Shown one piece after another: positions 58,318-64,000 of a stretch of 64,000 nucleotides of DNA (position 1 is the stretch's first letter; each line of letters opens with the position of its first letter). The notes below the pieces were generated by a model. That model searched no databases. It was not told the DNA's origin and worked only from the letters and a program-made list of their open reading frames with translations. The stretch is from Nocardia sp. NBC_00416. GTDB taxonomy: Bacteria > Actinomycetota > Actinomycetes > Mycobacteriales > Mycobacteriaceae. The stretch covers positions 188,501 to 252,500 of the forward strand of contig NZ_CP107932.1 of assembly GCF_036032445.1 (NCBI RefSeq). The letters run 5' to 3'. The position numbers were made by a program, and so were the translations under genes.

Positions 58318-58506
58318 TCAGGCTCTGACGGAGTCGTCGATGACCTCGGCGCCGGGGGCATGGGATCGGACCGAGTCGATGCCCTTCTGCGCCGAGTCCT
58401 TGCTGTCATAGGCTTGACTCGCGGCGATGATCTCGCCGTCGCCGGCCTTGAGCCGCCACCGGAACATCCCGGTCGAATCGGTGAACAGTACGAACTTGCC
58501 CGCCAT
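58318..58506 (-). CDS. YegP-family DUF1508 protein, 62 aa
   Basis: Single YegP repeat: KFVLFTDSTGMFRWRLKAGDGEIIAASQAYDSK then SAQKGIDSVRSHAPGAEVID, the classic domain (split here: GKFVLFTDSTGMFRWRLKAG starts it). ATG 58506 with GCGGAGGCAGG upstream. Small cytosolic protein of unknown function. Confidence 0.88.
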   Translation of the reverse strand: MAGKFVLFTDSTGMFRWRLKAGDGEIIAASQAYDSKDSAQKGIDSVRSHAPGAEVIDDSVRA

Positions 58507-58882
58507 GCCTGCCTCCGCTCGCAAAGCTGGATAAAGCCTGGTCGACTGCAGAATACGAGCCACAGGTCTATCCGGTGAGGCAGACACGCGTGCCCACCCC
58601 GGGAATCCGGTCCGCCCGCATCGCGGGCCGGCTGGAACACACCACCTGCCGCCCGCTGAATCCCGACGTCGGCATCCGATACCCCGGACAGCGGGACGGT
58701 CCACGCCCGTTCACTGTGCCCCGGCGACGGGCTGGGGCCTCGGGATGATCACGCTGGGGGGATGGCCATCGCACACCGCGATTGTGGTCGTCGTCGACGC
58801 ACTTGCTCGTGGTTCGGGTGCTCGGTGCCGATCCGCTCCGACTGCGGAGCTGCGCGGCATCCGGCGGTGTGTCCGCGGTGAT
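58507..58882. other. Intergenic region without recognisable features
   Basis: 376 bp between the YegP-like start and the MmcQ/YjbR-like stop. I looked in all frames and for RNA hairpins and found nothing convincing. Confidence 0.4.
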
Positions 58883-59245
58883 TCACGGCTCGTCGAGCCG
58901 GGCGATCAGCGTTTCGGGGGCGATCATCCGGTAGGCGTCGGTGACGATCTCGCCGATCTCTGCCCAGTCGACCGGTACATCCAGGTACACGCCGAGCCAG
59001 CCGCGGTGGCCGACATACGGTGGGCGGAAGAAACGATTCGGTTCGGCGGCGACCAGCGCTTCCTGCGCACCCGGCGGGGCGGCGCACCAGAAGCCCAGGC
59101 GGTCGTCGTGATGATGATCGGAGTAGGTGACGAACGTCTTCTTGCCGCGCACGAACCAGGTGGGCTCACCGTGGCTGAGCCGCTCGGAGGTCTCCGGCAG
59201 GGCCGTGCACAACTCGCGCAATCGGGGCAGCGGGTCCTCGGGCAT
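58883..59245 (-). CDS. MmcQ/YjbR-family protein, 120 aa
   Basis: Small alpha/beta protein with ALPETSERLSHGEPTWFVRGKKTFVTY and PPYVGHRGWLGVYLDVPVDW, the characteristic MmcQ/YjbR segments (double-wing fold with a cyclophilin-like surface; proposed DNA binding). Function unknown. Separate from the importer operon by the terminator at 59266. Confidence 0.85.
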   Translation of the reverse strand: MPEDPLPRLRELCTALPETSERLSHGEPTWFVRGKKTFVTYSDHHHDDRLGFWCAAPPGAQEALVAAEPNRFFRPPYVGHRGWLGVYLDVPVDWAEIGEIVTDAYRMIAPETLIARLDEP

Positions 59246-59265
59246 GCGAGCACGGTAACGCGTAG

Positions 59266-59295
59266 CAGGCCGCGGCGCCCCCGCGCCGCGGCCTG
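59266..59295 (-). terminator. Perfect 13-bp-stem terminator, 4-nt loop
   Basis: Arms 59266-59278 and 59283-59295 around CCCC, 10 bp after the RidA-like stop at 59306. Ends the importer/M24/RidA transcript. Confidence 0.8.
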
Positions 59296-59305
59296 TCAGG
59301 TGGTG

Positions 59306-59770
59306 CTACGCGCTGCGGACGGCCACCGTGGCGTCGAGTTCCACGAGTGCGCCTTTGGGCAGCACCTGGGTGGGCAGCGCGGTGCGCGCGTGCCGCCCGG
59401 CGTCGCCCAGGACGGCGAGCAGTAGTCGCGAGGCCCCCTCGGCTACCGACGGCTGGTCCACGAAATCCGCCGCGCTCGCGACCCAGATGTCGAGCTTGAG
59501 CACCTGCGCCACATTGTCGAGGCCGACCGCCTCATCGATGCGCGCCAAGAGGTTGAGCGCGGAGGTCTCGGCCGCGGCCACACCGTCTTCGCGGGTGGCG
59601 TTCTCGCCCATCCGGCCGCCCAGGATCTCACCCGTCGCCGTACGCGAGATCTGGCCGGAGACCCACAGCAGGTCTCCCCAGCGAGTGGTCGCCTCGTAGG
59701 CGTACTGGGGCGCACCGAGTACGGGTAGTTCGAGGGACAACGCCGCGAGGCGTTCTTTCACTTCGGTCAC
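59306..59770 (-). CDS. RidA/YjgF-family protein, 154 aa
   Basis: Family fold: LLWVSGQISRTATGEILGG, NLLARIDEAVGLDNVAQVLKLDIWV and ALPTQVLPKGALVELDATVAV. The usual catalytic Arg of true RidA (in the A-R-x-x-V region) is here in HARTALPTQ. Trimeric deaminase for enamine/imine products, or a subfamily with other chemistry. Start GTG 59770. Downstream of the M24 hydrolase; it may remove a reactive nitrogen-containing product. Confidence 0.85.
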   Translation of the reverse strand: MTEVKERLAALSLELPVLGAPQYAYEATTRWGDLLWVSGQISRTATGEILGGRMGENATREDGVAAAETSALNLLARIDEAVGLDNVAQVLKLDIWVASAADFVDQPSVAEGASRLLLAVLGDAGRHARTALPTQVLPKGALVELDATVAVRSA

Positions 59771-59867
59771 ACTGATTTCCGTTCAACAGCCCGGAAGACG
59801 CGGATCATGCGGCTCCGGATATTTGAAACCTGTTCTGCTACAGCGAAAGTGGCGTCACAGGCGATCG

Positions 59868-61517
59868 TCATCGCTTGCTGAGGATGTAGGTCCGGTCGCG
59901 GCCGATGTACCACAGGTCTTCGGTGCCGATGGCCGCGTTGTCGTAGCGCCACGGGATCTCCGCGGCGCCGTACGAGCCGATATCGAGGACATGCTTGTAG
60001 CCGGGCCGGAGTTCGTTCGCGAACGACTCCTGCTTGCCCATGAGGTGACCGACATTGCGCTTGCGGTACTCGGTATCGAAATCGACCTCCGTTCCCAGCA
60101 TCCCGATCTCGACCATCCGATCGAGGTGGGGCGCCAGGTAACGCAGGGTTCCCTCGTGCACGTCTTCGCAGATCACGCCGGGCGCGAGCTGTCCGATGAT
60201 GCCCTCCCGCACGACATCGAAGAAGAAGCTGTAGGCCTCCTTCGCCGCCGCGGTGCGGGGCAGCGAGCGGGCCATATCCGAGGTGGCGACGATGACCCCG
60301 TCGATGACGATGCGCACGCCGGCATCGAGCTGGATGCACGTCGTCTCGTCGTTGATCGGATAGTCGACGGGCGGCCCGGGGAACAGCATCCGGTTCGAGG
60401 AGTGCAGGTTGGTGAAGTAGGGCTCGACAGCGAACGGGATCTCGTTGCCCGTGCGGAACTCGTTGATCTTGTCGACGTACACGGCGTAGATGTCCAGCTC
60501 GGTGAACGTGCGACCGGCATCGAGTCCGGCCCCCGCCCACGCCAGGGCCTCCTCGATGGCGAAGACGCTGGCCCGAGCCGCGACGACCTGGAAGGCGAGG
60601 TCCTCGTGATCGCGGATGTCGCGCCAGTGCGCGAGGTCGCGGGTGACCGGGACCAGTTCGGCTGCCGCGGCCTCGAGCTCGCGGGCCAGGCCGACACTGA
60701 TCCACTCCTCTTCGACGCCGGTCCGTGGTCCGGTGGCAAGTTCCGCGACCGCGGCGCCCACCGACGGGTACCGGCCGACGACGACACCGGGGGTTTCCGG
60801 CGCGTCCCCGGTGGCCAGGACGATCAGCTTCCCGGAATCGGCGAGCCACAGGGCGACCGATCCGTCCGGCTGAGCGAACCCGGTCGCTTCGGTGAAGTTC
60901 GGTGGAGCGGCGAGAAGCAGCGCGTCCAGGGAACGCTCCGCGGCCACCGCCCGCAGACCCGAGAACCTGGTGTCCACGGTGGCGGTGAACTCGTCGGCCA
61001 GACCCGAGAGGTGCTCGACATCCTCGATCACCTGCCGCGCGGTATCGACACCCGCCTTGCGCCACGCCGCGAACCGCGCGAGGATCTCGTCGAGATCGAG
61101 CTCATAGGCGGTGACCGGGGTGGGGTCCTGATCGGCGACGACGAGCTCTACGGAGCCGGCGAGCGCGCGGTAGTGGCTGTAGACGACATCGGCCGCGAGA
61201 CGCACCGCCGCGCCGTCGGCAAGCTCCTGGACCAGGCTGGTCAGCGACTCCGCGGCGGGAGTGTCGGCGATGATCCGGGGGTCGATCGTCACCCAGGGCG
61301 CATAGAACTTGATCTGCTCCTTGGGGACCCCGGCCGACAGCGCGTTGCCTTGTTCCTGCTGGCGCACCAGCAGATACCGCGCTTCATCGGTCTGCGCGAT
61401 CAGCGGCGCGACGAGCGGGTGGGAATCGAGGCGGATCGCGGAGAAGAGGAGACTCTTGCGCGCGTCCAGCCCGTACATCTGCTCGACCTGCGTGGCGTCG
61501 GCGGTGATACTCAGCAT
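59868..61517 (-). CDS. M24-family metallopeptidase-like hydrolase, 549 aa
   Basis: Creatinase/Xaa-Pro aminopeptidase fold in the C-terminal half: IQLDAGVRIVIDGVIV (first metal Asp), ATSDMARSLPRT (second Asp), NVGHLMGKQE (His) and GTEDLWYIG (late Glu) mark the dinuclear centre. The N-terminal 300 residues are a long, creatinase-like non-catalytic half. Unusually large for the family. AGAGGGAAG precedes ATG 61517. The substrate is probably brought in by the adjacent importer; a C-N bond hydrolysis is inferred. Confidence 0.82.
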   Translation of the reverse strand: MLSITADATQVEQMYGLDARKSLLFSAIRLDSHPLVAPLIAQTDEARYLLVRQQEQGNALSAGVPKEQIKFYAPWVTIDPRIIADTPAAESLTSLVQELADGAAVRLAADVVYSHYRALAGSVELVVADQDPTPVTAYELDLDEILARFAAWRKAGVDTARQVIEDVEHLSGLADEFTATVDTRFSGLRAVAAERSLDALLLAAPPNFTEATGFAQPDGSVALWLADSGKLIVLATGDAPETPGVVVGRYPSVGAAVAELATGPRTGVEEEWISVGLARELEAAAAELVPVTRDLAHWRDIRDHEDLAFQVVAARASVFAIEEALAWAGAGLDAGRTFTELDIYAVYVDKINEFRTGNEIPFAVEPYFTNLHSSNRMLFPGPPVDYPINDETTCIQLDAGVRIVIDGVIVATSDMARSLPRTAAAKEAYSFFFDVVREGIIGQLAPGVICEDVHEGTLRYLAPHLDRMVEIGMLGTEVDFDTEYRKRNVGHLMGKQESFANELRPGYKHVLDIGSYGAAEIPWRYDNAAIGTEDLWYIGRDRTYILSKR

Positions 61518-61564
61518 TTCTTCCCTCTGGTGTCGAGATTCGGAACGGTTTCGGTTCGGGCGGG

Positions 61565-62344
61565 TCAGCTGATACCGGTGGTGACTCCGATATGGGATTC
61601 GATCTCCGTGACATAGTCGGAGAAGGTGGCGGAGAACCGGTGTTCCTTGCCCCGGGGGCGCGGGAGGTCGACCGCGATATCGGCGACGATCCGGCCTGGC
61701 TTGCCGCCCACCACGACCACCCGGTCGCCGAGCCAGACCGCCTCCGGAATGCTGTGCGTCACGAACAGGACGCTGCACCCGGTGTTCTGCCAGATGCGCT
61801 GGATCTCGAAGTTCATCGAATCGCGGGTCATGGCGTCGAGCGCGCCGAACGGCTCGTCCATCAGCAGCAGTTCAGGATGGGAGACCAGGGCGCGGCAGAT
61901 GGCGACCCGCTGCTGCATTCCGCCACTGAGTTCGTAGGAGTACCGTTTCGCGCGATCGCCCAGTCCCACCATCTCCAGCAGTTCCTGGGCATAGCGGCGT
62001 GACTCGTCGGTTCGGGTGCCGCGGAACTCCAGGGGCAGGAGCACATTGTCGATATTGTTGCGCCACGGCAGGAGCACCGGGCTCTGGAAAACCATCGCGA
62101 TATCTTCGAGCCCGTCGCTGATCGGCCGGCCCTTCACCGTGATTTCGCCCGCGGTGGGCTGCTGCAGGCCGGAGATGGTCTTGAGCAATGTGGTCTTACC
62201 ACTGCCCGACTGTCCGACGATCGAGACGAACTGACCCGGTTTCACCTGGAAGTCCAGGCCCTCGAGCACTGTGTTGTCGTGACCGTCGCGGGAGCGATAG
62301 GTCATTCCGACGCCGTTGACCGAGATGGCGTATTCGTTGTTCAT
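61565..62344 (-). CDS. ABC transporter ATPase, SsuB/TauB/ThiZ type, 259 aa
   Basis: Walker A GQSGSGKTTLL, signature LSGGMQQRVAICRAL, Walker B LLLMDEPFGALD, Q-loop MVFQSPVLLPWRNN; the LLPWRNN stretch is typical of the nitrate/sulfonate/thiamin-precursor class. GGAGGGCACC precedes ATG 62344. Works with the permease at 63413 and the binding protein at 62364. Confidence 0.92.
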   Translation of the reverse strand: MNNEYAISVNGVGMTYRSRDGHDNTVLEGLDFQVKPGQFVSIVGQSGSGKTTLLKTISGLQQPTAGEITVKGRPISDGLEDIAMVFQSPVLLPWRNNIDNVLLPLEFRGTRTDESRRYAQELLEMVGLGDRAKRYSYELSGGMQQRVAICRALVSHPELLLMDEPFGALDAMTRDSMNFEIQRIWQNTGCSVLFVTHSIPEAVWLGDRVVVVGGKPGRIVADIAVDLPRPRGKEHRFSATFSDYVTEIESHIGVTTGIS

Positions 62345-62363
62345 GGTGCCCTCCGGCTGACTG

Positions 62364-63416
62364 TTACGGGGCTTGGATGGTCTCGTCGCGGTGTAATGGC
62401 GCGAGATAGGCATTGGTGTAAATGTCTGCGGGCGTGAGACGGCTGTCGGCTTTCAGACCGAGAAACTCTTTCGCCACGTCGAGCAGCTCCTGGACGCCCG
62501 CGTCGTCCATGACGCCGAATTGATCCGCGGTGGTGTCGGCACTCCAGTTGAGGGAGCACTGTGCGCGGATCGCGAGCGCGATGGTATCGGTCTCGTAGCC
62601 CTGGACTTCCTTCTGGAAGTCTCCCGCCGCTTTCTCCGGGTTCGCACACGACCAGAGGAAACCTTTTTGCATCGCCCGGTTGAAACGCCGCACCTGATCC
62701 GGGTCGTTTTTCAGTTTCTCGTCGGAGACGACGATCCCGTTGCCGTAGAGATCGATCCCCAGATCGGACCATTTCAGGACGGCGGCCTCCCGGCCGAGTG
62801 CATCGATGGCGGGCTCGTCGGAGACGTACAGGGCGAGATTGGCGTCCCATTGGCCCGCCAGCAGTCCCGGAATCTTCGATCCGCTCGACGCGTGGACGAG
62901 ATTCACATCGCCGGCGCGCAAGCCGAGTCTGTTCAGGGCGAGCGGCCACATCGCGGTCATCGCACCCGCCCCCTCGGTGGCGAGGGTTTTGCCCCGGAGG
63001 TCTTTCCAGTCCCGGATACCGGAGTCCGCGAGACCGACCACCGCGTAGGCGGATCTGGCCTGCAGGAGGTTGACCTGCTTGACCGCGGCGCCCCGGCCCT
63101 GGGCGATGATCGTGGTGCCGAAGTCGGCGAATCCGACATCGACCCGCCCGGATTCGACAGAGGTGACCGTATTGGTCGACCCCGACCCCGGCATGATGGT
63201 GATATCGAGCCCTTCCTGCCGGAAGAAGCCCTGCTCGACCGCCGCGAAGAACGGCGCGTGCTTCGGCAGGTAGCCGACGTCCATCATGAGGGTCATCGAG
63301 TTCGGCCCGCTACCGCTCGAACAGGCCGGCAACAACGCGAGCAGAACAGCCCCGACGATCGCTGCCGCGGCCGTACGCGCCGATTTCCGCATCCGAATCC
63401 CTGATCCCGTGCTCAT
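62364..63416 (-). CDS. NMT1/SsuA-like solute-binding lipoprotein, 350 aa
   Basis: Lipobox ALLPAC (Cys near 33) after a hydrophobic stretch. LMMDVGYLPKHAPFFAAVEQGFF and VESGRVDVGFADFGTT are the hallmarks of the NMT1/THI5-like binding proteins that deliver sulfonates, nitrate or thiamin precursors. ATG 63416 overlaps the permease stop by ATGA; ATG 63392 is an alternative. Provides substrate to the permease at 63413. Confidence 0.9.
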   Translation of the reverse strand: MSTGSGIRMRKSARTAAAAIVGAVLLALLPACSSGSGPNSMTLMMDVGYLPKHAPFFAAVEQGFFRQEGLDITIMPGSGSTNTVTSVESGRVDVGFADFGTTIIAQGRGAAVKQVNLLQARSAYAVVGLADSGIRDWKDLRGKTLATEGAGAMTAMWPLALNRLGLRAGDVNLVHASSGSKIPGLLAGQWDANLALYVSDEPAIDALGREAAVLKWSDLGIDLYGNGIVVSDEKLKNDPDQVRRFNRAMQKGFLWSCANPEKAAGDFQKEVQGYETDTIALAIRAQCSLNWSADTTADQFGVMDDAGVQELLDVAKEFLGLKADSRLTPADIYTNAYLAPLHRDETIQAP

Positions 63417-64000
63417 TTCGCGTGGTTCTTCCACGGGACCAGCTTTCGTCCGGCCAGATCGACGAGGAAGAACAACGCCAGCGCGATGGCGGCCAGCACA
63501 ATGAAGGCCGCGAACATCGAGGGGAGATCTACCTGACTGTTGGCGAGCAGGATGACATATCCCAGCCCTTTCGAGCCGGCGATGAATTCACCGACGACCG
63601 CGCCGCCGACCGCGAGCGAGATGGAGATCTTCGCGCCGGAGAAGATCGCGGGGAGTGCGTAGATCAATTCGATCTTCGTCATCTTCTTCCACGACGACGC
63701 CTTGTTGATCCGGGCGAGTTCCTGCAATTCGTGGGGAACCGAGCTCAGACCGTCATAGGTGTTGATCACCAGCGGAAAGAAGGCGATCGCCATCGCGACG
63801 AACGCCTTCGATTCGAAACCGAAGCCGAACCACACGATGAACAACGGCGCGAGCGCGACCTTGGGAATGGTGTCGATCGCGACGAGTGCCGGGTACAAGA
63901 AGCTGCGTACGGTCGCGGAGTAGTGCAGCGCCGCGCCGCACAGGGCGCCGAGTACCGTGCCGAGCGCGAAACCGGCCAGCGCCTCCTGCAAGGTGACGAA
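63413..64000 (-). CDS. ABC transporter permease, SsuC/TauC type (N-terminus beyond window edge)
   Basis: 196 codons are visible; the start is off the right edge. Helices GFALGTVLGALCGAALHY and FALFFLVDLAGRKLVPW (C-terminal helix here ALALFFLVDLAG) flank the EAA loop ELQELARINKASSWKKMTKIEL. The stop overlaps the binding-protein start (ATGA). An in-frame TTG at 63991 is internal, since the coding frame stays open to the edge. Confidence 0.9.
   Translation of the reverse strand, partial: FVTLQEALAGFALGTVLGALCGAALHYSATVRSFLYPALVAIDTIPKVALAPLFIVWFGFGFESKAFVAMAIAFFPLVINTYDGLSSVPHELQELARINKASSWKKMTKIELIYALPAIFSGAKISISLAVGGAVVGEFIAGSKGLGYVILLANSQVDLPSMFAAFIVLAAIALALFFLVDLAGRKLVPWKNHAK

Noticed and set aside
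1..64000. tRNA, rRNA, CRISPR arrays, insertion sequences, prophage genes
   Set aside because: I looked for tRNA-like cloverleaf ends, regularly spaced repeats and transposase or integrase motifs and saw none.

Overview
The window is high-GC DNA with GTG/TTG starts, 1-8 nt gene overlaps, F420-type flavoenzymes, a mycofactocin-type dehydrogenase, excalibur and DUF5753 proteins and very many FadE/FadD/P450 genes. This points to a mycolic-acid actinobacterium of the Nocardia/Rhodococcus/Mycobacterium group, Nocardia most likely. I see no tRNA, rRNA, CRISPR array, integrase or transposase; it reads as chromosomal accessory and metabolic DNA.

Region 1 (1-35 kb) is dominated by a CoA-thioester catabolic island with some unrelated genes inserted. 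It has a P450 divergent from two acyl-CoA dehydrogenases, an LLM flavoenzyme and an SDR (1-5.6 kb). Next comes a leftward block of two HIBADH-type dehydrogenases, DoxX, an alpha/beta hydrolase and a DUF35-thiolase fusion, separated by a strong terminator from an SDR-ferredoxin-P450 unit (7.8-15.2 kb). A divergent aldehyde dehydrogenase and a family III CoA-transferase follow (15.4-18.1 kb), then two amidohydrolases, two acyl-CoA synthetases, an enoyl-CoA hydratase and a TetR regulator (24.8-32.3 kb), and a second P450 with a mycofactocin-type SDR (32.6-34.8 kb). Five intergenic regions spread over 30 kb carry the same partial or perfect palindrome, GAGAAT-N3-ATTCTC, which suggests one regulon. 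The order of activities (oxidation by P450/dehydrogenase, CoA activation, beta-oxidation, retro-aldol or thiolytic cleavage) fits breakdown of a terpenoid-, steroid- or alicyclic-like substrate; the substrate itself is not readable from the sequence.

Region 2 (35-43 kb) has a Kef-type antiporter followed by five leftward genes that look like a small specialised-metabolism locus: a zinc-site MetE-like methyltransferase, a FADH2-dependent halogenase, a chorismate-lyase-like protein, a P450 lacking the ExxR motif, and a phenolic-acid-decarboxylase-like protein with altered active-site residues.

Region 3 (43-48.7 kb) holds small hypothetical and secreted proteins and a LysR regulator. The LysR is translationally coupled to a cytoplasmic class A-like serine hydrolase and divergent from a class A beta-lactamase-like lipoprotein whose SxxK lysine is Thr. 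A ferredoxin-domain remnant and a pentapeptide-repeat protein end this part.

Region 4 (48.7-57.6 kb) is one tightly overlapping leftward operon: a family 5 binding protein, two permeases, a double ATPase, a divergent LLM protein, a DszC-like acyl-CoA-dehydrogenase-fold monooxygenase and an NtaA/DszA-like monooxygenase. It looks like an uptake-and-oxidation system, probably for organosulfur compounds. Region 5 (57.7-64 kb) has small genes and a second ABC importer operon (SsuABC/ThiXYZ type) coupled to an M24 metallohydrolase and a RidA-like protein, closed by a perfect 13-bp-stem terminator.
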